Shown one piece after another: positions 1 to 12,100 of a stretch of DNA of 64,000 nucleotides (the first letter of the stretch is position 1; each line of letters starts with the position of its first letter). This stretch comes from Synchiropus splendidus (lineage: Eukaryota; Chordata; Actinopteri; Syngnathiformes; Callionymidae). The DNA lies in the NCBI RefSeq assembly GCF_027744825.2, contig NC_071334.1:62160937-62224936 (forward strand), written 5' to 3'. Below the pieces are notes generated by a model, which saw only the letters and a list, made by a program, of their open reading frames with translations, was not told the origin of the DNA and searched no databases. A program made the translations under genes and the position numbers.

Positions 1-979
1 TGCCCGTTTCTGTTGAAGAGCTGAGTGGTTGGTTGTAAAATATTTTAAAACTCAACATTATAAACCAAAAATATAATGAGAGGGAAAATAGAGGAAGTGG
101 TTGGGGGTGTCGCTGTACACTTGTACACTTGTACACTTGTACTACATTCTTTGACGGTGCTCTGAATCATGGGCTAAACTGGTGCAGGACTCCCAGCTTT
201 TATAATATTGACAAACTCCACTTCTTGTGTCTTGCAATATACACCAATGATACTTAAGAAAATGAAATTTTATCAGACTGAATTTTGTGTTTTGCATTAC
301 TACTATTTTTTGACATGGAAGACAACTTCCCCAGAGGGAGCAAGAGGACTTGTCTTCACACCTGAACAGGGGAGGCTGCTCTATCTATCTATTCTATAGA
401 AGGATAGATAGATGGATAGATTTAAGTTTAAATCACATTCCTTCTTCAGCTCCTCCACCTCCCTCTCCTCCTTCTCTATTCTCTGCGGGTCTTTTCAAAC
501 TTATGGACCTGCTGCCTCCATTGTTGCGGTTCTGTTGGCCGTGAAATCATCTGTGAATGTGAACACAAAAGCGACACACACACGTGCAGAGTCGAGCTGC
601 TGTATTCAAATGGCAGCACACGCCGCACTCCCTCCCCCCCTCCTCCCCCTGCTCCTCCTCCTCCTCTTCTTCCTCCTCCTTTGCTGCCTCCTCTTTGCCA
701 CTCATGTGCCCCGCCGTCACACAAAGGTAATAATTGTATTATCATGCTAGAGCACCTGCATTTTGTTCCATTTTACCAATGTTTTATTTAGTCAGCAAAC
801 CTCATCTAAACATTTTTGGCATTTTGTGAAGTAGTTTTTTGAGAAAAAAATGACGACATAATGGATATTTACCAAAAAAAAAAGTTGATTATTTATGTAT
901 TCATTTATTTTTGTTTTTAAGAATCAGCACAACAAATATTTCAGGAGGCAGACTTTGCGTGCAAAGGCCTAGAGCCTAA

Positions 980-981
<2 letters not shown>

Positions 982-1046
<65 letters not shown>
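982..1046. repeat. Compound (GT)n(GA)n microsatellite
   Basis: About 14 GT units run directly into about 18 GA units. Confidence 0.95.
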
Positions 1047-1051
<5 letters not shown>

Positions 1052-1829
1052 ATTGATTAGAAAATGCAATAATACACCTTTACTAATTGGGGTCTTGCTC
1101 TCATCATCATGACTGTTTCATCCAGTCAGATGTGTTTCTCTTTTGATAACATTTCATGTGTGTGTGTGGAAGCTCTGCTGAGCTGTCAGTGATCAAAGAG
1201 CGCAGCATGAATATTTCAGTCTCACATCAGAGATGAGAGACCTTCATTGACTCTTGGGCCTCAAACATGGCTGCTCCTCCTTGTTCTCAGTCTGACCAAT
1301 ATTACTCTGGGCATCTGTCAATGTCATATATCAGGATTATTATTATCAAGAGAAATGTGTGTGTATTTTTTTAAATCTGCTTTGTCTTTTCTAAAACAGC
1401 TCATATTAAATAGACATGAACACACACACATGCACACACACAGCAGGATAAGAGAGATTAAAATTACGTTTAATAAAGATGAAGATGATGATTATTTTTT
1501 AAACTACACCTAGAATACCCAAATTAATTCAGTCACAATATAACAAATGAAAATGTTTCACACAACCATTTTAATAACCAATTATCCTCTTCAACTTAAG
1601 ATTTAATTTTGATCATGTTGGTTACAATAACTGTGATGTCAGAGCAGTCAATATTTCTTCTGGCTTTGTATAATTTAAAATGATTATTAGAAAAGAATTC
1701 AAATTCAGTATATTTTTTCATTTTATTATTTATTTGTATTTCGTTAAACTACTGAGTGTAACTTATTTTTAATATTAATATTTAATATATTGCAGTATGA
1801 TAATGATTCAAGACAACAAAGAATGAGAT

Positions 1830-1915
1830 TATTAGACTTAGACTTTCTTCATTGTCATTGCACAAAAACATATCACTATATTATGGCAACGAAATTTCGG
1901 ACTGAGGCCTCCAGT
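1830..1915 (+). repeat. Teleost interspersed-repeat remnant
   Basis: Contains the string TTAGACTTAGACTTTCTTC followed by ATTGTCATTGCACA and a GAAATTTCGG box, a pattern widely dispersed in fish genomes. No coding sequence remains. The assignment is from recall of the pattern, not a search. Confidence 0.45.
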
Positions 1916-1969
1916 TTCCAAAAACAACACTATATGTCCAAAAATAAATTGCTACATAATTTTGTTTGA

Positions 1970-2160
1970 TATAATGAGGCCCCAAAATGAAACTGTGTGT
2001 GTCATTATAATTGGGTTTCAGTTTGGTTCTGAATCCTGGTGAAGGTGAGCCATGTGTTTTGGAGGGTTAAGTTAAGGCTGAGAGGCTGGGGAAAGCACTA
2101 TGTCAATGAGAAACCTCACCATGTCCCCGCAGGGATAGCAATACAAACCTGCGTGTGCGA
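1970..2160 (+). repeat. Copy of the about 270-bp dispersed repeat (see 32085-32903)
   Basis: Shares GGTTTCAGTTTGGTTC, CCATGTGTTTTGGA and GAGAGGCTGGGGAAAGCA, in the same order, with the three copies at 32.1-32.9 kb, and ends near a GT-rich stretch. Confidence 0.7.
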
Positions 2161-3990
2161 AAATCACACCAACAGAACCGAAAGGATTTAGTTACTTCTA
2201 TGTGGATGTGGCACGTTTTTTTTCCCCCCAACTGTCACCAATCAGCAACCCTGAAAGGATCAGAGGTCACAGGTCAGCCACCCCGGCGTGTGCCTCCTGA
2301 CCCTGCTCATTTACATACACACACACTGACCTACTTAGTCCTGCCGGTTACATCTTCACCCAATAATTCGCCTCATCATTCCAGCCTTTTTTATTCGAAT
2401 GAAATGATTTTTCCTCAAATTGTGTTGTTCCAGCGAATGTGAATTTGTGCTTATCTATTTTTGTATTGATTTGTGGGTTTGGTGGCAAAACAATGACATC
2501 ATTTATCAGTCAGAGATATTGATTTATTACCACACACTGTAAATGCAGTTCTAGTCAGGTATTTGTGTTCATTCAAGTCAGTAGACAATAATGTGTTTAA
2601 GACATTTTTATATACTAAGTTGTAAGAAAGGTTTCAAAGATAGGTCATCAAAATCATGAAAGCATAGCATGTTTGAATTCTCTTAGGATGTACGTATTTT
2701 GTTGAAACAATAAAAAAAACAGCACCAAAAAGTATAAAACAAACAAGGCTAAGCATGATATTCTGAGAACGCACTATTGAAGGCTTCGATTAGCAGGCTT
2801 TTATTTTTTAAAATGCTACGCTGAACTGTGTGGACTCATCGTAAATTGGAATTTGTTAGTGTAATGTTATAAAACAAACAAACAAGACAACACAAAAAAA
2901 AATATATTTTGTTATTCACACTGTCACTTGCGATTGCGAAAGTTATCAGTGTGTGTGTGTGTGTGTTGTGGAGAGCTTTCTTTGACAAACGTCAGCGGCG
3001 GACACCATTGCAGGGCAATTTCATTCATTTTAATGAAACAAAAAAGAAACAATACTGTGGCGTTGCTCTCCTATAAACAACGCTTTAAATAAAATACATT
3101 CTGGTATATTACACCTTTGAGATGTAAAACCTAGATTTAACATACTCAAAAATAGAACGATCAATTCATTGTATGGAAGCAGCTTCTTTCAACTAATGAT
3201 AAACCAGGACTTTTTTTTTTCTAAATACATTCTACAGAAATATACAACAAATAGTGAATGTCATATGTGCTCACGAACCAAAGAAGCATTTTCAGATAAA
3301 ACTGACTTTCAACTTAAACAACATTCTCGGTCTGTGTTTTGAGTACAGGAGCAGCAAATGAAACATGAAGTCGTCACATACTGACATGCAGAATGTTTTT
3401 AAACAAATTTTTGTCGGTGCCTCTGTTTGTTTTCTGACATTGCTCAACTGTAACAGGAAGAAAGACTTTGACCTGTTCCAGAGGGTGTCCTCCCTCGGAA
3501 CTCACCGGACTGAATGTGCCGCAGTACTGAGAAAAAAAAACCAGTCATAACAGTTCACCTTTGACCTCTTACCCCAACAAAACCTTCATAAAGAAGAAAT
3601 ATAACATGAAACTACACGATTGACTCCATGTCAGAAGTTTGCGTTTGTCAGATTAATCACAATCCCATCAGCCCAAAACCACAACTTCATTTATGTCATA
3701 AGACAAACACTAGATGGACCCACAAACGAAGAACACTGGAACCAAACCATCATGTGTGGTATCTTCACTTCCTAATACCCAAATCTGTGAATGATTGTGA
3801 TATATAATGAACACTATCTGGACCAAGATTTAAAAGTCTATTTTAAAGTCTAACAGGAATGTGTTTTTGATGCCAATTTTGGAAGTGGCAGAAAAAGTTT
3901 TTTGTTTTTTTTAGGGTCCTGAAATTATTTGGATGAAATGTACAAACAACAATGAGGAACAGTAACATACTGTGTACATACATAACGATT

Positions 3991-3992
<2 letters not shown>

Positions 3993-4034
<42 letters not shown>

Positions 4035-4061
4035 GAAGAAGAAGAGGAAGAAGATGAAGAT
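3993..4061. repeat. (AAT)n followed by GAA-rich repeat
   Basis: About 12 AAT units, then a purine-only GAA/GGAA tract. Confidence 0.93.
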
Positions 4062-5822
4062 GAGATAAAGCGGCACAATCAATATTTTCTGATCACATTT
4101 GTAGGAACTAGTTAGTAACTTGGCAAACAGCAGAGGCACTAACTGGATTTCAAACATACGCGGGAGCATCGGATGAGGACCAGAGACTTATTAAGCTCTC
4201 AGTTGAAGAAGGATGGAATGACCTTCACAGGTGGAGGTCAGGAGGGGCTGAAATCCTCTCAGAGTGCAGGAGTATCTTGGAGTCTTGTTCGCAACTGAGG
4301 GGACACAAGACTATATTAGTATAAGACATGGCTTTTCTCTGCAGCGTTTCTGGACACAGTCTTAGAGATAAAGTGAGGTCAGCGGAGGTGACCTGGGCAT
4401 CGAGGCCCCGAGGCCCGGGGTAGACAGCGTAGCATTTGGAGTAAATACATGTTCAAACCTGTCCAAATTATACAAGTAATTGTGAGAGCAATGGCACGTG
4501 TGTTCATTTTTTCACCTACAGGAAAAAAAAAAAAAATGGGCTGGAGGCCCTTATACCCTGACAGGCCAGCAAGGTCAGGCTGCTTGCTAGCATACATCTT
4601 GTGACATGATAATAATACATACGGTTTGTGACATGAACTGTTGGTTATTTAAAGGCTGCTGGTAAAAAAAAATTGCATGACAACAATTGAAGTTGCAGCT
4701 TATAATGTGTATTGCGATGAAAGATGTTTTTTAAAAATATAACAGATCCTAGTGAGGATTTGTTTTGGGATCTGGTATTGTGAGCGAAAAGAACAGCTCC
4801 TCTAAGTTTATCACTTACTCATGCAGTTAGATATGATATTGGATATTACTAAGGGATGCCATTTTCAGTGTCTTCGGGATGGATGCATGTTGAACGTGTA
4901 GCAGACAAGTGTGAACAGCAGGCGCCACACAGAAGCCGCAGACAGGACTTGGCGTGTTCAGCTGCCCTGTGTGTCAGTTCATGGTTTTGATCAGGCTTTT
5001 GAGATGATTTGAACAGAACCCTTTTCCTACAGAGAAATATGTGCCTGCACCTCATAAATGTCATTTATGAAAATCACATTTTAATGTCAGAAACATTTCT
5101 CCCTTAAGCTCCTCCCAGCTATTTGAGAGACAGCAGACAAACGTGCTTCATTATTAAGCCTTAGAGAAAAATCCACTTGAAGTCCGTCAGCTGAACAAAT
5201 GTGCAACACACTGAGCAGTCAGTGAGACTATCCGAGGTAGTTTTCTCTCCGCATAGAGCTGCGGATTAAGTTCAGTCCACGCGGAGCAATACAAACATTC
5301 GGAGAACAACATGACGCGCTCACTTAGCTCTATGATCGGTAACATTCTTCATTCATGATAAATAAATACATGTCAGTTCTTGATAAAATCTTCTTACACT
5401 ACATTCACTAAAAACACTTCACAGACTTATCACATGATAGTGGATGATGTTTCCTTGGATTTGATCCCGGCTGGTCGCTCGTGCCCCCCTCAAATCTGAC
5501 CGAGGAGGAGTCGAGTAATGTGTAATCTTGAGCTTCCCAGGGTAACGTGTTTGACAGCAAAGTTCCATCAATTCAAGTTTAAAAGAGATTAAAACTTGTC
5601 TGCTGGTTCCAGATGTGAAGCCTTTTAAATAAACTAAAAGTCGAGAGATAGAAACAGCGTGGTTCCTGCTTAAAACAGTCAGTTCTTATGTGATGAAGAT
5701 GCTTTTCCTCGACAGTTTCTACCGCTGAAAAGCTTAGCTCTTAAAATCCTTGGCAAAAATTGCAGTCATCCCAGAGCATGAATGTAGCCTAGTCGCCAAC
5801 CTCCGCTGTGGTGTGTGTGGGC

Positions 5823-5845
5823 GAGAGAGAGAGAGAGAGAGAGAG
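5823..5845. repeat. (GA)n microsatellite abutting the ST8SIA3 stop codon
   Basis: About 11 GA units on the plus strand, i.e. a (CT)n polypyrimidine tract on the mRNA strand starting at the first 3' UTR base after TGA. Confidence 0.9.
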
Positions 5846-6134
5846 TCAGTTCAGGGCACAGTGGGACAGACTCAGCTTCAGCAGACCATCCATGTGCATC
5901 TTGTAAAGCAGTTTAAACTCAGCGGGCAACTGATGAGATTCCTGCCATTTTGTGGTGAACTTTGTGCCCTTCTTGTCATAGTAGTGGTATGGAAGCTCCT
6001 TTCCCGTGTTGGGGTCCCAGCCGAAAGGCCAGAAGCCATAGAGGTGGATCTGGTCGCACATTGAGGACGCCAGGGTGTACATGAGGATGCCGGTGCTCAG
6101 GCGCTTCGGAGACAGCTGCTTGGTTTTCCAGTAA
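5846..6134 (-). CDS. st8sia3: ST8SIA3 coding exon 4 (sialylmotifs S, III, VS; stop)
   Basis: 289 nt, completes Asn281 and encodes residues 282-376 then TGA (5846-5848). It starts after CTTGCAG with YWKTKQLSPKRL. It carries sialylmotif S, HYYDKKGTKF (motif III) and SHQLPAEF (motif VS), and ends LSHCALN. A (CT)n tract begins at the first base after the stop codon. Confidence 0.97.
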
Positions 6135-9100
6135 CTGCAAGGGACACAAAGCATTAGGCCCCTTACTCCCACGGTCACTTCAGAGAACACATATTTAAAA
6201 AATGAAAGCAATATCCAATCAGTTCAGTTTGTTATAATTGAATGAACAGCGCGAGAGGAGAGTTTCCAAACATACTGTCGCACTTTGAGCCATGAACACA
6301 GTGATATAGTTAGACTGTTCTGGAGGCCTAAGAGAGAGAAGGGGGACATGCTGCATGAGGGATGTTAGAGAAGAATGTGCCAGGTAAAAAAGATGAGCAC
6401 AACTAACTTACCACATTAACTGAATGTGGCGAATGACAGGATGAGTGCGCGCTGGATAATGGTCAAGATAGGTCAAAGTGGAGGAGACCGGGTTGCCATG
6501 GTAACGACTGATGGACACACTCATGCGTGTAAACAAAGACACACTTGTACTGGAGTAAACAAACACAGACACATACATGTGGAAACACACTCATGCAAGA
6601 GTAAACAAACCCACAGCTGTGCTAGAGAAGACACACACTAGCGCAAGTGTAAACAATACAGATGTGAACAAACAAACTAATGTGTATTTCTGACGTGTCG
6701 GTGCATTCTGGGTCAGTTCCGGGTCCGAATTATGGCCCCTGATGGAAGGCGAACATCAGCCCCACCCTCAGTTCAAACACTGCTTGAAGGCTTCAAGATT
6801 AACTTGATATTTCTGATTCAACTGGAATCCAGACGGTCCAGGTTTTCCCAGGCCTTCAGCCATGTTTGTTTTTGGTGTTACGGAGGGGTGAATGCTTGTA
6901 GCACGCTGGAATCAAAGACAGAGCTCAAACTGACGAAAAAGAAGAAGAAGAAAACAAGCCAGTAATTGGCCTTTTTTCTGTCCTCTGTGTCTGTGTGCAG
7001 CGCTCCAGATGAAAAACTCTTCTCAGTGGCCTCAACAAAAGCAGCGCCACAAGCATCGGGGCTCCTGAAAGCAGCCTGAGCTGCTTAACAGGGGTAATGC
7101 TGCCAGAGCAGGTAGATTTAATGGGATTGGTGGAGATTATGGTACAGTAAGAGCTGTCCACTGCGCCGCTACAACACTAAGCAGCCGACTTAAATCCTCT
7201 CCGCTCACAGTTGAAACTCCACGCCACTAAATACAGGCCTCCTCTTTCATCTGGCTTTAAATCACCAATCTGCCGCTGAGCTATATAATGGAGATGCACA
7301 ACGGATGAGCGTGTGGCGCTGTCCACAACTAGATTTTCCGGACCTGCAGCAGGTTGCTGGTTCTCCTGCTCCTTTCTTGGAGGCAAGTGATATGTTCAAT
7401 TACTTGTCGCCCTTGATTCGACCTTGACGTGGAGCTCAAAAGCGTCGCCACACACATATGGAAGATGATGAACGCAACAGAGAGAGTAAAGTGAAATTCC
7501 TGCCTTTATGAGTTCAGGTTTGATGCTGTGTAGTGGTTTGGTGACATGTCAAAGAAAGTGGAAGAGTCTGAGGGACATCTACGTTCTACATTCTAGGAAA
7601 CGGTGGTACTTCTGCAGTCGCATCTTACTCTACACCTTCATAGCTCCATGAAAAAAGCTCCATGCAATATGATGCAAGGGCTCGAGTTCAGCCAGAACCC
7701 CGGAATCCCAGGTGAATCATCAGCAGCAGAAGCTAAACTGACCATTGTATTTAGTTACGTGCATCTGCTGCAGACAGCGTGTATGGATTGCCCAAATTTG
7801 CTATTTATTCAGTTTATTCAAAAAACCTGTAGTCATCATTCCAAGCACTATTCTAAAATCAGTTCTCTCCACAGGGTGGTCGAACCTTCACTGGGAGACT
7901 AGGTGTGGAGCGCTGGGATCTGGGAGAGGCTCAGAGAAGAGCCACAAGCCAGACATCAGACGATGCTCTAGTGAGGTGTTCCAGACATATTGGACAGACC
8001 CCGGGATAGCTGGAGAGATGAAGTCGCTTGAGAAATCTGGAAAAGCCTCTGCTATAACGCTGTCACGCAAGATTCCATTTTTGGACAAAAGAATGGCTGT
8101 CTCAGCATTTTTTTTTCTTTATCCTAAAAATAAAACAAGATTTTGCCAAGCTAACTCTTACTTGTTGATGTATTGCATGATGTTTCCAGGCCAGGCTAGC
8201 TTGACCTTCAGCTGACCTTGGTGCTCCACAAAGAAGTCGACCAGAGTTCTGGTCACGGTGGCCGACGTGTGGAAGAAAAACGCAGGGATCCACAAGATGA
8301 CTCCGTCCAGCTTCTTCAAACTCAGGAAGAAGTTGTTCCTGTCCTGCACAGTCAGCAGGTTGTTGTAATATTTCTCCAGAATGCTGGGGTTAAAGGTCGT
8401 CATGTTGGTGCGTCTCCCCACGTCTCTCTTAAAAATCTCAGTCGGTGCGAAGTTGCAGCGCAGGACAAAGTCAAACTTATCGATCTCCGGGCCACATCGG
8501 GACCCAGTGAGGATGCCACTGTTGCCAACGACAGCACAGACGTTGTAGTGCTTGTTGAGGATAGGCGAGGCATCCGGGAGGAGAGAGCGAAAGTTCTCGC
8601 CGATGGAAAATACATATTTGTGGCTGGAGTAGTCATAGTGCATCAGCTGCCCGATTCGGACAGAGTCTCGTGTCAGAGTGAAGTTGTGGGGAATGTCAAT
8701 GTATTTGGAAATCTCCTTCCTGTGAGTGACAGAAAAACAGTCAGTGACAATGCACTATTTAAAAACATACATTTCAGCTCAAATAGGAGTAAACATTTCT
8801 TTGCAGCCACATTTCTGTTCTGAAAATGAAGATTGGTTAAAAAAATATTAGCTGATAAAACCTTAAGTATGGAAAGAAACAATTCATAAAAAAACTAAAT
8901 AAACAAATCCCAACTTTTCATAAAAATTTTGTGTCTAGTCAATAGTCGATGAAGAAATCCATGCTGAATACTTTCTCAAACAAACACATAGTTCCAGTAA
9001 TACTTTCTTTATTTAATTTGCGACAGTTGCCAAAGAAAAATAGTGGAAACTATTACACGCTTCATTCGCTTCACTTCATTCTTCGTGGTACTTTTTTTCT

Positions 9101-12100
9101 TTAAACAAGAACACGTGGACGCGACCCAGAACCAAACCAGATTAGATAAAATCACAGTAACAACATCGTCTTCTCACAGAAATGTGGGAGGAAAAAGGTG
9201 CCAAAGCATGTATCACATTTTTCCTCCGCTCTACACACATTCAACACGAACTCACACGAGAAAACATCCAAATGACTATTACAAAAGAGCTTAAGCAGGC
9301 TCTTCGTACGAGTGTAATTATTTTAATGAAAACAAAATCTATAGCAGGATTAATCCTAGACAGACTAGAAATGATGCTGATCTCTGACAGCAGGAGATCA
9401 GCACCGTGTAGCTTGATATGATGTGCGCCATACTTCTGTAACCTCCTACCTCTGCTCCAGAAAAGCAGTGCTGTTGTACTTCCACCTGGAATGGTTCTGC
9501 AAGTCCTCACTGAGCGAGCTGGCCAGAGGAGTGAAGGCCGGGTCCAGGTACTTCATGGCCAACTGAGAGCTGAACGGAGGAAAAGGAAAGGACAATGAGC
9601 TCCTCTGCTTGGCTGCTGATAGTTTTCAAGGGTGGGGCTGCAAACTTTCAAACCAAAAAACTGCACACAAAAATGAGATGGTCAAATGCGATACAAAACC
9701 ACTAAATTCTGAGATATTTTTGAGAATAACTTTGGCGCTGATCATGTTCTGAACTAAAAAGTAGAGCACTCACTACGACATATTAACTAGCCACAGACAC
9801 AGAGATGGCCGTGGGGCATCAGGTGGACTTCGTACGGGAGGATCACAGTTTGTCTTCAGTCAGGCTAAAACTTGGCAGGCAGTAGGGCTAAGCCTGGTTT
9901 TCATTTTTGATCATCACGGCTATGCTTCCAGGTGCAGACGAGAGTAGGAGGGTGTTCAGTTCAGTGAGTGCGGCAACTCAACTTCGTGGCAATGATTTAT
10001 AAGATTAGCTTCATCAGCCTGTCACATTCACTTCTCAGTGTTTAACAGATCCATGCTATCACTTACAGCCAAAAAACAGCTGCCTCACACATGTCAACCA
10101 GGACCCATGTGAAGATGGACTTGCTTTAAAGGCCCTCGGGCAGAATGCTCAACCCTAACTTTTCTCTCATGCCGACAGTTTGCCAGCTAAAGTTCTCCCA
10201 AATACAGACTTCAAATGGTCCAGATCCCTGTTTTCTTTCTACTGCTGCCTTCTAGTCTTCAGTATATCATAGATTTTATTTTCTTTCCTTTAGCAATGTT
10301 AGCATTTCATTTGGAATCATTTTTGACCTTCAACATTTTCTCGCCTTATATTGAACAGCAATGGAAATAGAAAGGACATATAGTGCAAGTATGTGGGCCC
10401 AGCAGACTGAAAGGTGATCTCTGTTTAAGATGTGCTTAAGAGAGTTACACAAGTCTTTGGGAAACCCCAGCAGGGTCTTGCTGCAATGGTCAAACCCAAT
10501 TTTGGAGACACATTCTAGCATTATATTCTCAGTATGTTTCAGCACTGGTAGCGTCACCAGTCCTCCTCCTCTGCCTGTGAGAGACAAGTGCAGTTCAAAC
10601 AGCAAAGTGGCTTCTGAAAAAAGTTCAAAGAACTAAAAAGGTACCTGTGTGTAAGAGGCTTTAGTTGTCAAGGAGGAGGCTGTAAGTTGCCCTTGAGTCA
10701 TGAGACCCGTGATCCACACAGACTCAGGAGTTCCTTAATTCATTAATGGAAAGCAAAAACTCTGACTGACTCATTTAGAACATAAATACAAACATAAAAA
10801 ATAGATATTTGGGGTAAAAATATTTTTCATCAACTGAAGTTGTGATCAAAACAATCCACTCCTCAGGACCATGACTCTTTGAACTCCAGCTGGTTACGTG
10901 AAAAGCATGTTTTGAGGAAAACACAAAAAAATATAAAGTGTATTTTTAAACAGAAACTAAGCTAAAAATATCTGTTTGATTCTACTGCATAACTTTTTAT
11001 AGTCAGTCGGCAGTTATTCTGATTCTTTCACAACTTAATGAATTTCTAAAACTTAGCGAACACCATGGAATGTACTGCAGGAAAAAAGCCATGCTCCACT
11101 GATATCCTACTGTCATGCAAAGAGCTGGTCTTCATGAGGATGTTTGACATGCAGATACAGATGGCAGGACGCTGCGGTGTCGACCCCAGGAAAGGTACTG
11201 TCTTGCTGAGGAATGTACCCCCAATGAGAGCTGGCAACAGATAAGAGGCTAAAGAAGATGTGTTCACCTCAGGTCAGGCTTGCGGGGCGGCCTCTCGCTG
11301 CAGGAGAACACGGGGGAAAAATGCAGGTTTGATCATTTCATTACACATTTTAAATAACTCTGTTTGCTGGCTTGATGAACATTGGCAGAGATCAAGCTGC
11401 TCAACCAACTGTCCTCACACAGTTTTGGCAGAGAGAGCTGTTCAATGCCGTGGACTGAACAAACACACGAGCCACTGATGGATAATTCAGGTGTCAAGAT
11501 ATTATACACCAGTGTGATGGAACATCTGAAACATCTTATATTTCACTGTCACCTGAGTGGATGAATGAACTTCTCCTCAACATCGGGCCTCAGCACCCGG
11601 GTGGCTGAGAGAGAGCGGCTCTGCAGCAACATCTGTTCGGGAAGGGAGCGCTCCTTCACATCTAACTCACTCTGAACATAACCTTGGCCTGCAGTGACAG
11701 CGGCCAAGGAGGAGAATGATTACAGGCAGGCGGAAAATGAATGCAGCTCCTGCGCTGTAAATCAGAGCAAGGACGGCTCACGGCTCTCAGGAGCCTTCAT
11801 CAGAGCGAGGCTGCTTTAGCATCACACACACGACCTGAGCAAACACGTCCAGCACCTGAGATTTATACTTGAGTTTTTCACAGTCTTGTGCCACAATGAC
11901 CCCAGTAAAACCTGTTTTACCAACCAGACGGATCTTATTACTTCACCCTCCGTGCCAAGAGAAAGTTTATTAAAACCAAGCGGAGCTGCAGGGATGTGGG
12001 CTGCTAACAGAGCAATACTAATACAGCTTTTGTATTAACTAATGAATAGAAAATAGAAAGCGTGTACGGCACAGTGGTACAGTGGTTAGTGCAGCAGCTT

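Larger units (their letters stand above)
1..5845. other. Downstream flank / presumed 3' UTR of ST8SIA3
   Basis: No coding exon recognised. The part next to 5845 should be 3' UTR of ST8SIA3. Minus-strand poly(A) signal candidates are ATTAAA at 5080-5085 and AATAAA at 2800-2805 and 2523-2528; none can be chosen from sequence alone. The interval also has microsatellites (982-1046, 3993-4061), a repeat remnant at 1830-1915 and one copy of the about 270-bp dispersed repeat at 1970-2160. Other ORFs are short and of low complexity. Confidence 0.6.

Noticed and set aside
412..750. 112-codon ORF with a poly-Pro/Leu stretch
   Set aside because: The 'leucine-rich membrane' part is a CTCCTCCTC low-complexity tract; no gene-like signals.
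8218..8823. 201-codon plus-strand ORF
   Set aside because: It is the antisense of ST8SIA3 exon 3 and its flanks; the minus strand carries the conserved enzyme.
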